Below are positions 25,182 through 38,692 of a stretch of 64,000 nt of DNA, piece after piece. The notes beneath the pieces were generated by a model. The model was not told the DNA's origin and did not search any database. It was given only the letters and a program-made list of their open reading frames with translations. This stretch comes from Aeromicrobium camelliae (GTDB taxonomy: Bacteria; Actinomycetota; Actinomycetes; Propionibacteriales; Nocardioidaceae): contig NZ_RQJX01000009.1 in the NCBI RefSeq assembly GCF_003850045.1, forward strand, positions 1 through 64,000, given 5' to 3'. Numbering within the stretch: the stretch's first letter is position 1; every line of letters starts with the position of its first letter. Position numbers and translations under genes: made by a program.

Positions 25182-26885
25182 TCAGCCGCAGACCGCGCCG
25201 TCGGCAGCCGACGACACGAGCTTGCGGTACTTGGCCAGCACGCCGGTCGTGTACTTCGGCGGCAGCGGGCTCCAGCCCTCCTTGCGACGCTCGAGCTCCT
25301 CGGCGTCGATCTCCACCTCGAGGGTGCGGTTGGCCATGTCGAGCTCGATGATGTCGCCGGTCCGGACGAACGCGATCGGACCACCGTCGACCGCCTCAGG
25401 CGCGACGTGGCCGACGCACAGGCCGGTCGTTCCGCCGGAGAAGCGGCCGTCAGTGAGGAGCAGCACGTCCTTGCCGAGCCCCGCGCCCTTGATGGCGCCG
25501 GTGATCTTGAGCATTTCGCGCATGCCGGGGCCGCCCTTCGGGCCCTCGTACCGGATGACCACGACGTCGCCGGGCACGATGGTGCCGTCCTCGAGCGCGT
25601 CCATCGCGGCGCGCTCGCCGTCGAACACCCGAGCGGTGCCGCGGAAGACGTCGGAGTCGAAGCCGGCGCTCTTGACCACGGCGCCTTCGGGCGCCAGCGA
25701 CCCGTGCAGGACGGTGATGCCGCCCGTGCGGTGGATCGGCTGATCGAGCGGGCGGATGACGCTGCCGTCGACGCCGCCGTCGAGGCCGAGGTCCGCGAGG
25801 TTCTCGGCCATGGTCTTCCCGGTGACCGTGAGGGTGTCGCCGTGCATGAGGCCGGCGTCGAGCAGCGCCTTCATCACGACCGGGATGCCGCCGACCTGGT
25901 CGACGTCGTACATGACGTACTTGCCGAACGGCTTGAGGTCGCCCAGGTGCGGAACCTTGTCACCGATGCGGTTGAAGTCGTCGAGGGTCAGCGGGACCTG
26001 CGCCTCGCGCGCGATCGCCAGCAGGTGCAGGACGGCGTTGGTCGATCCGCCGAGGGCCATGACGACGGCGATGGCGTTCTCGAAGGCCTCGAGCGTCATG
26101 ATGTCGCGGGCGGTGATCCCCTTGCGGAGCAGGTTCACCACGGCCTCGCCGGAGGCCTTGGCGTAGCCGTCGCGGCGACGGTCGATCGCCGGCGGCGCGG
26201 CCGAGCCGGGAAGGCTCATGCCGATCGCCTCGGCGACCGAGGCCATGGTGTTGGCGGTGTACATGCCGCCGCACGCGCCCTCGCCGGGGCAGATGTTGCG
26301 CTCGATCTTGTCGAGCTGCTCGCGGGAGATGAGCCCCTTCATGCACGCGCCGACACCCTCGAAGCCGTCGATGAGGGTGACGTCCTCGCCGTCGACCTTG
26401 CCCGGCATGATCGTGCCGGCGTACAGGAAGACGCTGGCGAGATCGAGGCGCGCGGCCGCCATGAGCATGCCGGGCAGGCTCTTGTCGCATCCGGCCAACA
26501 GGACGGAGCCGTCGAGGCGCTCAGCCATCATCACGGTCTCGACCGAGTCGGCGATGACCTCGCGGCTCACCAGCGAGAAGTGCATGCCCTCGTGGCCCAT
26601 CGAGATGCCGTCGGACACGCTGATGGTGCCGAACTCCAAGGGATACCCGCCGCCGGCGTGAACGCCTTCCTTCGACGCCTTGGCCAGGCGGTCCAGCGAG
26701 AGGTTGCACGGCGTGATCTCGTTCCAGCTCGAGGCGACGCCGATCTGGGGCTTCTCCCAGTCGTCGTCACCCATGCCGACGGCACGGAGCATGCCGCGCG
26801 ACGCGGTGGCCTCGATGCCGTCGGTGACCGGCCGGCTGCGCGGCTTGATGTCGATCTGGTCGGAGGTGCGGTCCGCGGGGGTCAT
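25182..26885 (-). CDS. ilvD: dihydroxy-acid dehydratase
   Basis: IlvD dehydrates 2,3-dihydroxy acids to the keto acids that precede Val, Leu and Ile, using an iron-sulfur cluster. The 567-residue protein has the cluster/metal cysteines in [27 protein letters not shown] (signature) and [17 protein letters not shown], and the C-terminal [20 protein letters not shown]. The ATG at 26885 is chosen because TACTCT lies 7 nt before it; the ORF extends 7 codons further without support. It stands apart from ilvBNC, as in many actinobacteria, and has no leader peptide of its own. Confidence 0.96.
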   Translation of the reverse strand: MTPADRTSDQIDIKPRSRPVTDGIEATASRGMLRAVGMGDDDWEKPQIGVASSWNEITPCNLSLDRLAKASKEGVHAGGGYPLEFGTISVSDGISMGHEGMHFSLVSREVIADSVETVMMAERLDGSVLLAGCDKSLPGMLMAAARLDLASVFLYAGTIMPGKVDGEDVTLIDGFEGVGACMKGLISREQLDKIERNICPGEGACGGMYTANTMASVAEAIGMSLPGSAAPPAIDRRRDGYAKASGEAVVNLLRKGITARDIMTLEAFENAIAVVMALGGSTNAVLHLLAIAREAQVPLTLDDFNRIGDKVPHLGDLKPFGKYVMYDVDQVGGIPVVMKALLDAGLMHGDTLTVTGKTMAENLADLGLDGGVDGSVIRPLDQPIHRTGGITVLHGSLAPEGAVVKSAGFDSDVFRGTARVFDGERAAMDALEDGTIVPGDVVVIRYEGPKGGPGMREMLKITGAIKGAGLGKDVLLLTDGRFSGGTTGLCVGHVAPEAVDGGPIAFVRTGDIIELDMANRTLEVEIDAEELERRKEGWSPLPPKYTTGVLAKYRKLVSSAADGAVCG

Positions 26886-26927
26886 GGGCAAAAGAGTACG
26901 CCGCACATCCGGCGACTCGGTTGCGGG

Positions 26928-27617
26928 TCAGAACAATGGGACGGCGGCAAAGGCCAGTGCCCAGCTCACGAAACTGCCGACGAGGACGTATTCGGCCCTG
27001 CTCCCACCGGCCGCATCGCGGGAGATCTCGGGGAATCGCAGCACCCCTTTCGCCGCCATGACGGCGGCCACCGCCGCGTACTGCCCGGCCAGCGCCATCG
27101 CGAAGATGAACACGCGCTCGATCGGCCCGAGGATCCGCCCACCCTGGAGTTCCTGCTCTTCCTCGAGCACAGCGGGGCCGGCCTTGCGCAGAACCGCCCT
27201 GACCACGACGTTGGCCGACTGCACGAGGAACACCACGACGGCGAGTCCGAGCACGGCTGCGTCCAGCGGGACCGACTGCAAGGCGGGGATCTCGAGGCTG
27301 TCGTACCAAGGCTCGATGGGGGGTTCGTGACGCGGCACGTGTTGTCCGAACAGCAGCGCGGCGGCCACCGCTGCCGCGCCTGTGATCAGCCCGTACAACC
27401 GCGCGGCGGTCTGCGCCGACAACCATGCCACCACCACGGCCATTGCCGGGACCGCGACCCAGATGCCCTCGCGACCGAATCCCAGCGCCGCCGCGCCCAG
27501 CACGAAGACGGCCAGCGCAGTGAGGAACGGGACCTCCAGCACGTGAGTGCGGCCGCCGGGACGACGGACGAGGTCGGCGGCGCCGAGAGCTGCGAGCAGG
27601 AGGGCGGCGAGCATCAT
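26928..27617 (-). CDS. SatD-associated membrane protein
   Basis: This 229-residue hydrophobic protein has about six or seven membrane segments. The C-terminal part, GRILGPIERVFIFAMALAGQY, then AAKGVLRFPE and AEYVLVGSFVSWALAF, is the recognisable pattern of membrane proteins encoded beside SatD. Its function is not established. Tandem ATGs (27617 and 27614) overlap the satD stop, so translation is coupled. The longer open frame upstream is a shadow of satD. Confidence 0.75.
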   Translation of the reverse strand: MMLAALLLAALGAADLVRRPGGRTHVLEVPFLTALAVFVLGAAALGFGREGIWVAVPAMAVVVAWLSAQTAARLYGLITGAAAVAAALLFGQHVPRHEPPIEPWYDSLEIPALQSVPLDAAVLGLAVVVFLVQSANVVVRAVLRKAGPAVLEEEQELQGGRILGPIERVFIFAMALAGQYAAVAAVMAAKGVLRFPEISRDAAGGSRAEYVLVGSFVSWALAFAAVPLF

Positions 27618-28228
27618 GCGCGGGTCCAGAGTTCCTTCAGCACGAGGGCGCCGCTCTTGCGCAGGCTCTGGGACACGGCCGAACGGGTGATGCCCTCGGA
27701 CTCGGCGAGCTCCGCCTGGGTCCGGCCGTCGAGCGCACCCAGGGCGAGGCGACGCTGGCGGGCGTCGAATCCGCTGACGATGTGGTCGCGGCATGCGGCG
27801 TAGCCGTTCACGTACTCCTCCTTCGCCTGATCCTCAGCCCACTGCACGGACGTGCGGACCCCCGGAACGCGTCGTTCGCGTGCTTCGAGCGACTCCAAGG
27901 CGGCTCGCGCCGCCCACCAGGCCGATCCGTCCTGCGTCAGACCGTACGAGGTCGCACCGACGACCGCGACGTCTCCCACGCCGATGCCCACGCGACAGTC
28001 GGCCGGATGCGGCAACGCCAGCCGTAGCACGAGGACGGCGTCGACGGCATCGGCGAGGTCGGCGTAGACTGCCTGGAACTCGTCGCCGATCGTCGGCTCA
28101 GGCGGTTGTTCGGCCCCCGGGATGCGCTGATTCGCCGCGTCGCACGCGGCCAGCAGCGCACGCTGCAATGCAGCACGGTCGTCCCAGCTGCGGGAGTTGA
28201 CGAGATCCCCGATCAAAGCGACAGCCAT
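27614..28228 (-). CDS. SatD family protein
   Basis: This 204-residue protein opens MAVALIGDLVNSRSW and contains PTIGDEFQAVY (about residues 45-55), a pattern of the SatD family. The C terminus (about 145-195) is a helix-turn-helix-like unit: RQRRLALGALDGRTQAELAESEGITRSAVSQSLRKSG, resembling sigma-factor region 4. It could therefore bind DNA and act as a regulator of the coupled membrane protein; that is inference. The ATG at 28228 has AAGG upstream. Confidence 0.78.
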   Translation of the reverse strand: MAVALIGDLVNSRSWDDRAALQRALLAACDAANQRIPGAEQPPEPTIGDEFQAVYADLADAVDAVLVLRLALPHPADCRVGIGVGDVAVVGATSYGLTQDGSAWWAARAALESLEARERRVPGVRTSVQWAEDQAKEEYVNGYAACRDHIVSGFDARQRRLALGALDGRTQAELAESEGITRSAVSQSLRKSGALVLKELWTRA

Positions 28229-28272
28229 ATGCTTACCTTCTCACAAATCAAGCTATACGGTTGACACGTGTT

Positions 28273-29268
28273 TCACGACAAGACCGGGCGCGACAGTCGC
28301 GGACCGTCGGGATGCTTCGCGATCCATCGCCGTGCCGCGGTGTGACCGGCCTCGAAAAGACTCTGCTGCTGGTCCGGTGTGAGGTCGAAATCGGTCCAGC
28401 GCACTCCCCGCGGCTTGGCGAAGATGCTCCGGTCGACGTCCACCGGATCGCTGACATGACGGATCTGTGTGGAGTCCACGGTGGTGAAGATCAGGTTCAT
28501 CAGCAACGAGACCGGACCGGTGACGGGCTTGGCCTTGGCCCGCTCTCCTGCGGGCGAACTGAGCCTCACTCCGATCGTGGGCCACCGGCTCGGCAGACCA
28601 TCGGTGCGGTCGAAGATCTCGATCGGATAACTGCGCAGCAGCGAACCGTCCGCGAGGGTCGACACGCCGAACGACGATTTCATGCGCACGGGCTCGAACA
28701 GGAACGGGATGGCCGCTGATGCACGCACCGCGCGAGCCACCGGGAACGAGTCCGACTCGCGCCCGTACGCGGCCAGATCCCACGGCAGGTACATGACCCG
28801 CTGCCGCGAAAGATCGCTCGTGGTGATCACGAGCCGGTACGACAGATCCGGCGCCAGCGACGTTCCGGGGTCGTCGAACCGCAGATCGGCGAACGTCCGC
28901 ACCCCCAGATCGCCGAGGACGCCGTCCAGCCAGCGCTGAAGGTGCGAGCCTTGGTACGCCCCGAGGTGGAACAGGACGCCCCAGGCGTCGGCCGCCCGCG
29001 GCCACCAGCGCAGCAGCCGACCACCGCGGCGGCGATCCAGCATCCCGCGGTAGTCGACGGTGCGCATGATGTCGTCGACACGATCCATCGATTCGCCGCG
29101 CTGCTGCATCGCTGCCATGATGGCGCCCACCAGCGCGCCCGCGGAGGATCCGGCGATCCGCTCGAACCGGTAGCCGTGCTCGGCCAACGCGACCGCGGCT
29201 CCCACAAGGGCGATGCCCTTGACTCCTCCCCCTTCGAGGACGAGATCGGCGCTGCGCTGAATCGTCAC
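28273..29268 (-). CDS. patatin-like phospholipase
   Basis: This 331-residue serine hydrolase of the patatin family cleaves acyl chains from lipids through a Ser-Asp dyad. The oxyanion loop is LEGGGVKGIALVGA (residues 11-24), the nucleophile S42 lies in GSSAGALVGA, and the catalytic Asp is in TLADGSLLRS. No signal peptide is seen, so it acts in the cytoplasm or at the inner membrane face. The start is GTG at 29268. It is flanked by satD and gatB, neither functionally linked. Confidence 0.87.
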   Translation of the reverse strand: MTIQRSADLVLEGGGVKGIALVGAAVALAEHGYRFERIAGSSAGALVGAIMAAMQQRGESMDRVDDIMRTVDYRGMLDRRRGGRLLRWWPRAADAWGVLFHLGAYQGSHLQRWLDGVLGDLGVRTFADLRFDDPGTSLAPDLSYRLVITTSDLSRQRVMYLPWDLAAYGRESDSFPVARAVRASAAIPFLFEPVRMKSSFGVSTLADGSLLRSYPIEIFDRTDGLPSRWPTIGVRLSSPAGERAKAKPVTGPVSLLMNLIFTTVDSTQIRHVSDPVDVDRSIFAKPRGVRWTDFDLTPDQQQSLFEAGHTAARRWIAKHPDGPRLSRPVLS

Positions 29269-29306
29269 GCGCCCAATCTAGGCGGCTCCCTGGTGGTCCG
29301 CGAGCC

Positions 29307-30806
29307 TCAGCTGAGCTTCTCGAGGATGAGCTCGCGTACCCGAGCCGCGTCGGCTTGACCGCGCATCTGCTTCATGACAGCTCCGATGAGCGCACCGGCA
29401 GCCTGCACCTTGCCACCGCGGATCTTCTCGGCGACGTCCGGGTTGTCGGCGATCGCCTGGTCCACAGCGGCACTCAACGCGCCGTCGTCGGACACGACCT
29501 CGAGGCCACGAGCGGCGACGACCTCCTCCGCGCTCCCCTCGCCGGCGAGCACGCCGTCGAAGACCGAGCGAGCGAGCTTGTCGTTGATCCGGCCCGCGTC
29601 GATGAGCGACTGGATCTGCGCCACCTGCTGGGGCGTGATCGGCAGCTCGGCGATGTCGACGCCCTGCTCGTTGGAACGGCGCGCCAGTTCACCGAGCCAC
29701 CACTTCTTCGCGGCAGCCGGCGAGGTGCCGGCCTCGATCGTCGCCGCGACGAGGTCGAGCGCACCCGCGCCGACCGTGTCGCGCATGTCCAGGTCGGAGA
29801 AGCCCCACTCGCTCTGCAGCCGCTTGCGCCGTTCAGCCGGGGGCTCCGGCAGGGTCGCCCGAAGCTCCTCGACCCACTCCCGCGACGGCGCGACGGGCGC
29901 GAGATCCGGCTCGGGGAAGTAGCGGTAGTCCTCGGCGTCGGACTTCTCGCGGCCCGCGGACGTGCTGCCGTCGGACTCGTGGAAGTGGCGCGTCTCCTGC
30001 ACGACCGAACCCCCCGCGTCGAGGATGCCGGCGTGGCGGCTGACCTCGTAGCGGACGGCGCGTTCGACGGACCGGAACGAGTTGACGTTCTTGGTCTCGC
30101 TGCGGGTACCGAAGGTCGTGGTGCCGACCGGCCGCAGGGACAGGTTGACGTCGGCGCGCAACGATCCCTGGTCCATGCGCGCGTCGGACACGCCGAGCGC
30201 GAGCATGAGGTCGCGCAGGTGGTTGACGTAGGCACGGGCGACCGAGGGAGCCTTGTCGCCGGGCACCTCGATCGGCTTCGTGACGATCTCGATCAGCGGA
30301 ATCCCCGCGCGGTTGTAGTCCAGCAGCGAGTGGGATGCGCCATGGATGCGACCGGTCGAACCGCCCACGTGCAGCGACTTGCCGGTGTCCTCCTCCATGT
30401 GCGCGCGCTCGATCTCGATGCGGAAGACCTCACCGTCGACCTCGACCTCGGTCCAGCCGTTGTACGCGATGGGCTCGTCGTACTGGGATGTCTGGAAGTT
30501 CTTCGGCATGTCCGGGTAGAAGTAGTTCTTCCGGGCGAACCGGCACCAGTCAGCGATCTCGCAGTTGAGCGCGAGGCCGATGCGGATGGCTGACTCGACG
30601 GCCTTCTCGTTGACCACCGGCAGAGCGCCGGGCAACCCGAGGCAGACGGGACAGACCTGCGTGTTGGGCTCGGCACCGAACGTGGTCGCGCAACCGCAGA
30701 ACATCTTGGTAGCCGTGTTCAGCTCCACGTGGACCTCGAGGCCCATGACCGGCTCGTACCGGGTCAGGGCGTCCTCGAAGGGGACGAGGGTCGTCGTCGT
30801 GCTCAT
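29307..30806 (-). CDS. gatB: Asp-tRNA(Asn)/Glu-tRNA(Gln) amidotransferase subunit B
   Basis: GatB binds the misacylated tRNA and phosphorylates the acyl group before amidation. The 499-residue protein shows [31 protein letters not shown] (the zinc cysteines), [34 protein letters not shown] and RxxxKNVNSF motifs, followed by the C-terminal GatB/YqeY domain ([19 protein letters not shown] tail). The ATG at 30806 gives the family length; the open frame upstream is a shadow of gatA. It is the last gene of gatC-gatA-gatB, set off from gatA by a 79-nt gap with a hairpin. Confidence 0.97.
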   Translation of the reverse strand: MSTTTTLVPFEDALTRYEPVMGLEVHVELNTATKMFCGCATTFGAEPNTQVCPVCLGLPGALPVVNEKAVESAIRIGLALNCEIADWCRFARKNYFYPDMPKNFQTSQYDEPIAYNGWTEVEVDGEVFRIEIERAHMEEDTGKSLHVGGSTGRIHGASHSLLDYNRAGIPLIEIVTKPIEVPGDKAPSVARAYVNHLRDLMLALGVSDARMDQGSLRADVNLSLRPVGTTTFGTRSETKNVNSFRSVERAVRYEVSRHAGILDAGGSVVQETRHFHESDGSTSAGREKSDAEDYRYFPEPDLAPVAPSREWVEELRATLPEPPAERRKRLQSEWGFSDLDMRDTVGAGALDLVAATIEAGTSPAAAKKWWLGELARRSNEQGVDIAELPITPQQVAQIQSLIDAGRINDKLARSVFDGVLAGEGSAEEVVAARGLEVVSDDGALSAAVDQAIADNPDVAEKIRGGKVQAAGALIGAVMKQMRGQADAARVRELILEKLS

Positions 30807-30825
30807 GCCGTCACCTGCCTGAGAA

Positions 30826-30850
30826 TGCCGGCGGTCGGCAGACGCCGGCA
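30826..30850 (-). terminator. intra-operon hairpin between gatA and gatB
   Basis: TGCCGGCG (30826-30833) pairs perfectly with CGCCGGCA (30843-30850) over a 9-nt loop. It lies in the only sizeable gap of the gatCAB operon and lacks a T-run. It may stabilise or process the mRNA rather than end it. Confidence 0.45.
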
Positions 30851-30885
30851 GGAAAGGGTCCTGTTGGTTCGCTCGCTGAGCTCGC

Positions 30886-32364
30886 TCACGTGATCTCCTC
30901 CAGCCGCGGCATGTCCACGAGTCGTTCGAGGGCGGCGGCCGCGTTGTACAGGCGGTCGTCGGCCATCGCCGGCGCCAGGAACTGCACGCCCACCGGCAGC
31001 CCGGAGTCCTCGGCCAGGCCCACGGGCAGGCTGAGCCCGGGCACGCCTGCAAGGTTGGCCGGGATGGTGGCGACGTCCTCGAGGTACATCGACAGCGGAT
31101 CGTCGGACTTCTCCCCCAGCTTCCACGCGGTGGTGGGAGCGGTGGGCGAGACGAGCACATCGACCTGCTCGAACGCGGCCTCGAAGTCGCGGGCGATGAG
31201 CGTGCGTACCTTCTGGGCCGAGCCGTAGTAGGCGTCGTAGTAGCCGCTCGAGAGTGCGTACGTGCCGAGCACGATGCGGCGCTTGACCTCGTCGCCGAAG
31301 CCGGCGTCACGGCTCGCCGCCATGACCTGCTCGGCGCTGGCACCCTCGTGCGGCATCACGCGCAGGCCGTACCGCATCGCGTCGAAGCGGGCGAGGTTGC
31401 TGCTGACCTCGCTCGGCATGACCAGGTAGTAGGCCGCGATGCCGTGCGAGAAATGCGGGCAGCTGACCTCGACGACCTCGGCTCCGGCCTTGGCGAGCAG
31501 CTCCACGGCGCGGTCGAACGCGGCGCGCACCCCGGGCTGGAAGCCCTCCCCGCCGAACTCGCGGACGACACCGATCCGAAGACCGGACACGTCGCCGCGG
31601 CGAGCGGCCTCGACGACGGCCGGCACCGGGCGCTCGATGCTGGTGGAGTCGAGCGGATCGTGCCCGGCGACCACCTCGTGGACCAGAGCGGCGTCCAACA
31701 CCGTGCGGGCCATGGGGCCGACCTGATCGAGGCTGCTGGCCATCGCAATGACGCCGTGGCGCGACACGCCGCCGTAGGTGGGCTTGACCCCGACGATGCC
31801 GGTCATCGCCGCGGGCTGGCGGATGGAGCCGCCCGTGTCGGTGCCCAGCGCGAGCGGCGCCTCGAACGCGGCGACGGCCGCAGCGGAGCCGCCACTCGAA
31901 CCGCCGGGAATGCGCGTGGTGTCCCAGGGGTTGCGGGCGGGACCGTACGCGGAGTGCTCGTTGGAGGATCCCATGGCGAACTCGTCGAGGTTGGTTTTGC
32001 CCAGGATCGGCAGGCCCGCCTCGCGCAGCCGGGTGACGACGGTGGCGTCGTACGGCGGGACCCAGCCTTCGAGCATCTTGGAGCCTGCCGTGGTCGGCTG
32101 GCCCGTCGTGACGATGAGGTCCTTGACCGCGATCGGGACGCCGGCCAGCGTGGCAAGCTGCTCACCTGCCGCTCGGCGTGCGTCGACGTCGCGCGCCGTG
32201 GCGAGCGCGCCCTCGGCGTCGACGTGCAAGAACGCGTTCAGTCGTTCGTCGCTGCCGGCGATCCGGTCCAGATAGGCCTGCGTGACCTCGACCGAGGAGG
32301 TCGAGCCGTCGGCGAGCGCCTCAGCGAGCGATGCCGCGGTGGCTGTGGTGACATCGATGCTCAT
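30886..32364 (-). CDS. gatA: Asp-tRNA(Asn)/Glu-tRNA(Gln) amidotransferase subunit A
   Basis: GatA is the amidase that releases ammonia from glutamine and feeds it to GatB. The 492-residue amidase-signature protein has the complete Ser-cisSer-Lys triad: K81 (VPIAVKDLI), S156 ([16 protein letters not shown]) and nucleophile S180 ([11 protein letters not shown]). The genome therefore probably lacks GlnRS and/or AsnRS, as is usual in actinobacteria. It overlaps gatC by 4 nt. Confidence 0.97.
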   Translation of the reverse strand: MSIDVTTATAASLAEALADGSTSSVEVTQAYLDRIAGSDERLNAFLHVDAEGALATARDVDARRAAGEQLATLAGVPIAVKDLIVTTGQPTTAGSKMLEGWVPPYDATVVTRLREAGLPILGKTNLDEFAMGSSNEHSAYGPARNPWDTTRIPGGSSGGSAAAVAAFEAPLALGTDTGGSIRQPAAMTGIVGVKPTYGGVSRHGVIAMASSLDQVGPMARTVLDAALVHEVVAGHDPLDSTSIERPVPAVVEAARRGDVSGLRIGVVREFGGEGFQPGVRAAFDRAVELLAKAGAEVVEVSCPHFSHGIAAYYLVMPSEVSSNLARFDAMRYGLRVMPHEGASAEQVMAASRDAGFGDEVKRRIVLGTYALSSGYYDAYYGSAQKVRTLIARDFEAAFEQVDVLVSPTAPTTAWKLGEKSDDPLSMYLEDVATIPANLAGVPGLSLPVGLAEDSGLPVGVQFLAPAMADDRLYNAAAALERLVDMPRLEEIT

Positions 32365-32663
32365 TCTTCTCCCAGGATCTGCGGCACGAGGAAGCGCTGC
32401 TCCTCGCTCTCCGGCGCGCCGGCCAACGCCTCCTGCGGGGTGAGGCCGGGTCGGGGGACGTCGGCACGGAAGACGTTCGCCACCGGGATGGGGTGGCTCA
32501 TGGGCGGGACATCGTCGCCGGCCACCTGCTGGACGACCTTGACGTGCTCGAGGATCGCGGGCAGTTCCGCGCCCAGACGGTCGAGCTCGTCGTCGGACAG
32601 GTCGATGCGAGCGAGGCTCGCGAGGTGGGCGACGTCGTCACGGGAGATCGCAGAAGACGACAT
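32361..32663 (-). CDS. gatC: Asp-tRNA(Asn)/Glu-tRNA(Gln) amidotransferase subunit C
   Basis: GatC is the small stabilising subunit of the amidotransferase. The 100-residue protein has the family pattern: [22 protein letters not shown], then [11 protein letters not shown], then [16 protein letters not shown], ending in FLVPQIL. The ATG at 32663 is preferred because a TAGGAT box lies 7 nt upstream; an ATG at 32672 would add three residues. It ends in a 4-nt overlap with gatA. Confidence 0.95.
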   Translation of the reverse strand: MSSSAISRDDVAHLASLARIDLSDDELDRLGAELPAILEHVKVVQQVAGDDVPPMSHPIPVANVFRADVPRPGLTPQEALAGAPESEEQRFLVPQILGEE

Positions 32664-32673
32664 GCCCTCCATC

Positions 32674-33729
32674 CTAGTGAGTGGGCACGATGCCGGGCCC
32701 CTCGCCTTCGCCGTTCACCGCGGCGGGGCCGAGGTCGGCCACGATGCGCTCGATCAGCGTGTCGAAGACCTCCTGGTTGCGCGACACTGTCGAGTGGGTG
32801 GCCTCCTGCGCCTTCGAGGACGTGGAGTAGAGGTCAGGCAGCTTGGACCACTCTTCGGTCTCGCGTCCGGGCGCCAGGGACGCGAGATAATGCGCCGCTA
32901 CCAGACCCGGCCAGGACACCACGTCCTTGTCGGAGCGACGTTGGTGCCTGCGCATCGCTCGTTCGTTGTACATGTCGACGATGCCGTCGACGAGCGTCAC
33001 CCGGTCGCGGTCGTAGCGGTCGACGTGACGATGCGTGCTCGACGCCTTCAGCTGCACGCCGCGCACCCGCCACCCGTCGCGCGGCTGGACGACGATGAGG
33101 TCCGCGTTGGCGGGGCCCGCCATGTTCTCGAACTGCGGGGGCGCTGGGATCACGAACGTTCCAGGGATGCGCCGGCACAGCTCCATCAGCGCGACCATGC
33201 CGTCCATCTCGGTCAGCGCGCCGATCATCCACCCGCGGAACTCCTCGAAATCGTCCGTGAAATACAGGTCGCGCTCGACCAGCTGGTCACGCGACCGCAC
33301 GACCGTCAGCGCCGTCTTGGAGAGCTCGAAGCGGGCGCGGGTGACCTGCGAACCGGACAAGCTGGCCGTGCCGCCGTCGTACAGCAGCGTCTCCCACCAG
33401 CTGGCCACCGGAGCATTGAGCCGATGGAAGTTCAGCTCCATGAACAGCCGGGTGAAGTCCTGCGAGGAGGACAGACCCTCCAGCAGAGCGTCGAACTCGC
33501 GTTCCAGACCGCCCATGCCCCGATTGAGCCAACTCGTGTACCTGGTGGCCCACGTGCGGAATTGGAAACGCTGCGGCAGCGGTCGTCCGGTCAGCGCGTC
33601 GTGCAGGATACGCCCGAAACCGTGGGAGAAGCTGCGGGAGTCGACGAGCAGCTTGTCGATCCGGGGGCCGTACGACCGCGGCGAGACGGGGTCGCGCGGG
33701 TAGGCCAACGCGAACGTGCGCGGATCCAT
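32674..33729 (-). CDS. unrecognised protein with nuclease-like D...QxK signature
   Basis: I do not recognise this 351-residue soluble protein. Residues 201-228 contain [20 protein letters not shown] followed by RVRGVQLKA. The E201, D210, Q226-x-K228 spacing, with two beta strands around it, matches the core of PD-(D/E)xK nucleases in which Glu is replaced by Gln. The N-terminal 120 residues are rich in Arg and aromatics; the C-terminal third is helical. It has its own AT-richer upstream region with a TGTATGGT extended -10 box and AGGGGAG before the ATG at 33729. It lies alone between ligA and gatC, suggesting an inserted accessory gene, perhaps a nuclease for DNA repair or defence. This is inference only. 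Confidence 0.7.
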   Translation of the reverse strand: MDPRTFALAYPRDPVSPRSYGPRIDKLLVDSRSFSHGFGRILHDALTGRPLPQRFQFRTWATRYTSWLNRGMGGLEREFDALLEGLSSSQDFTRLFMELNFHRLNAPVASWWETLLYDGGTASLSGSQVTRARFELSKTALTVVRSRDQLVERDLYFTDDFEEFRGWMIGALTEMDGMVALMELCRRIPGTFVIPAPPQFENMAGPANADLIVVQPRDGWRVRGVQLKASSTHRHVDRYDRDRVTLVDGIVDMYNERAMRRHQRRSDKDVVSWPGLVAAHYLASLAPGRETEEWSKLPDLYSTSSKAQEATHSTVSRNQEVFDTLIERIVADLGPAAVNGEGEGPGIVPTH

Positions 33730-33793
33730 CAGAGCTCTCCCCTCGTCGACATACCCTCACCATACAAAAATGAGCTGCGACTTCGGGGCTTTT

Positions 33794-36900
<3,107 letters not shown>

Positions 36901-36946
36901 AGGCCGATTCTCCCAGCTCTCCCTCGCCCGCCCGCCCGGGGACGCC

Positions 36947-37027
36947 GAGTGGTGCAGATTCGCGGTCCGACCCCGGCCGTCGTCGCGCATTCGCACCACT
37001 CGCGGACAGGTCTGCACCACTCGCGGA
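36947..37027. repeat. intergenic three-copy repeat block
   Basis: GAGTGGTGCAGA (36947-36958) is mirrored exactly by TCTGCACCACTC (37011-37022). GCACCACTCGCGGA occurs twice in direct orientation (36993-37006 and 37014-37027). The block fills the divergent gap between the MetE-like gene and the acetyltransferase gene. It could be an operator or a mobile-repeat remnant. Confidence 0.65.
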
Positions 37028-37057
37028 GCGGCGATGCGTGCTCGCTACGCTCGCTGC

Positions 37058-37585
37058 GTGACGATCCGGCGCGCTGAACCTGCGGACCTGTCCGAACTGG
37101 CTGCCCTCGCGGCCCTGACCTTCCCGCTCGCGTGTCCCCCGCACCTCTCGCAGGCCGACATGGACGCGTTCGTCGCCGAGCACCTGTCCGCCGAACGCTT
37201 CGCCGACTATCTCGCCGATGCCGGCCGCGCGGTGTTCGTGGCCGAGGACGCGGGGCGACTCACCGGCTACACGATGGCCGTCACCGGCGAGCCGTACGAC
37301 CCGGACCTGGCCCGCCTCGTCCGGCACCGCCCCACGGTCGAGCTGAGCAAGTGCTATGCCGATCCGGCGGCGCACGGCACGGGCACCGCCGCGGCACTCC
37401 TCACGCACACGATCGACTGGGCCGCCGCCGAGGGCGCGGCCAGCGTGTGGCTCGGCGTGAACGGGCTGAATCAGCGCGCCCAGCGCTTCTACGCCAAGCA
37501 CGGCTTCGCGGTCGTCGGCGAGCGCCGCTTCCAGGTCGGTGAGCGGGTCGAGGACGACCTCGTGCTCGAGAAGCCGCTCGCCTGA
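37058..37585 (+). CDS. GNAT-family N-acetyltransferase
   Basis: This 175-residue protein has the GNAT fold: N-terminal TIRRAEPADLSELAALAA, a central strand VFVAEDAGRLTGYTMAV, ELSKCYADPAAHGTGTAAALL (the acetyl-CoA pyrophosphate loop, a variant of Q/RxxGxG/A), and the C-terminal LGVNGLNQRAQRFYAKHGFAVVGER. The acceptor is unknown. The GTG at 37058 is chosen because TACGCT lies 6 nt before it; an ATG at 37034 is an alternative. It is transcribed towards mnmA. Confidence 0.85.
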   Translation: MTIRRAEPADLSELAALAALTFPLACPPHLSQADMDAFVAEHLSAERFADYLADAGRAVFVAEDAGRLTGYTMAVTGEPYDPDLARLVRHRPTVELSKCYADPAAHGTGTAAALLTHTIDWAAAEGAASVWLGVNGLNQRAQRFYAKHGFAVVGERRFQVGERVEDDLVLEKPLA

Positions 37586-37594
37586 CGGACGGCG

Positions 37595-38692
37595 TCAGGA
37601 CCGGGCTGCGGCGATGCGCTCGGTGCGGCTGATCGTGCCGGAACCGACGACGCGAGTGCCGTCGTAGATCACGCACGCCTGGCCGGGGGCGATGCCGTCG
37701 GCCGGATCGAGCAAGTCCACGCGCAGCCGCTCGTCGTCGAGCACGGTGACCCGGGCCCGATGCTCGGCTCCGTGAGCTCGCAGCTGCACCGTGCACTCGA
37801 GTGTCTCGGTCGGTGCCGCGCCGCACCACAACGGACGGACGCACTCCAGCGTGTCGACGAGGAGGTGCTCGCGAGGGCCGACGGTGACGGTGCCGCTCAC
37901 CGGTTCGATGTCGAGGACGAAGCGAGGCTTGCCGTCGTCGGCCGGCACGCCGAGCCGCAGTCCCCGGCGCTGACCGATGGTGAACTGGTAGGCGCCGTCG
38001 TGCTCGCGCAGCACGCGCCCGTCCTCGTCGACGATCCGCCCCGGCTTGGGACCGAGCTTCTCGCTGAGCCATCCGGCGTTGTCGCCGTCGGCGATGAAAC
38101 AGATGTCGTGGCTGTCGGGCTTATGCGCGACCTGGAGGCCGCGCCGCTCCGCCTCGGCGCGGACGACGTCCTTCGTGTCGCCGCCGAGCGGGAACAGCGA
38201 ACGCTGCAACTGCTCCTGGGTCAGCACGCCCAGCACGTACGACTGGTCCTTGCCGTGATCGAGCGCCCGGTGCATCTCGATGGTCCCGTCCGCAGCGGTG
38301 CGCAGCTGGGCGTAGTGCCCCGTCGCCACGGCGTCGAAGCCGAGCGCGAGGGCACGGTCGAGGACGGCGGCGAACTTGATCTTCTCGTTGCAGCGCAGGC
38401 AGGGATTGGGGGTGCGACCGGCGGTGTACTCGGCGATGAAGTCCTCGACGACCTCGTCGGCGAACTCGTCGCTCATGTCCCACACGTAGAACGGGATGCC
38501 GATCGCGTCTGCGGCACGACGAGCATCGCCGGCGTCCTCGATCGAGCAGCACCCGCGCGCTCCGGAGCGGTACGAGCGCGGATTGCGGCTCAACGCGAGA
38601 TGCACGCCGGTGACGTCGTGTCCGGCCTCCACCGCGCGAGCGGCGGCCACTGCCGAGTCGACTCCGCCCGACATGGCGGCGATGACCCTCAT
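37595..38692 (-). CDS. mnmA: tRNA-specific 2-thiouridylase
   Basis: MnmA adenylates and thiolates U34 of Glu, Gln and Lys tRNAs. The 365-residue protein starts with the PP-loop [13 protein letters not shown] (residues 5-17). It has [12 protein letters not shown] and [10 protein letters not shown], which supply the two catalytic cysteines, and the central GHYAQLR and QSYVLGVL segments. The C-terminal beta-barrel is present ([18 protein letters not shown]). The ATG at 38692 overlaps the stop of the cysteine desulfurase gene by 4 nt, tying it to its sulfur donor. Confidence 0.96.
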   Translation of the reverse strand: MRVIAAMSGGVDSAVAAARAVEAGHDVTGVHLALSRNPRSYRSGARGCCSIEDAGDARRAADAIGIPFYVWDMSDEFADEVVEDFIAEYTAGRTPNPCLRCNEKIKFAAVLDRALALGFDAVATGHYAQLRTAADGTIEMHRALDHGKDQSYVLGVLTQEQLQRSLFPLGGDTKDVVRAEAERRGLQVAHKPDSHDICFIADGDNAGWLSEKLGPKPGRIVDEDGRVLREHDGAYQFTIGQRRGLRLGVPADDGKPRFVLDIEPVSGTVTVGPREHLLVDTLECVRPLWCGAAPTETLECTVQLRAHGAEHRARVTVLDDERLRVDLLDPADGIAPGQACVIYDGTRVVGSGTISRTERIAAARS

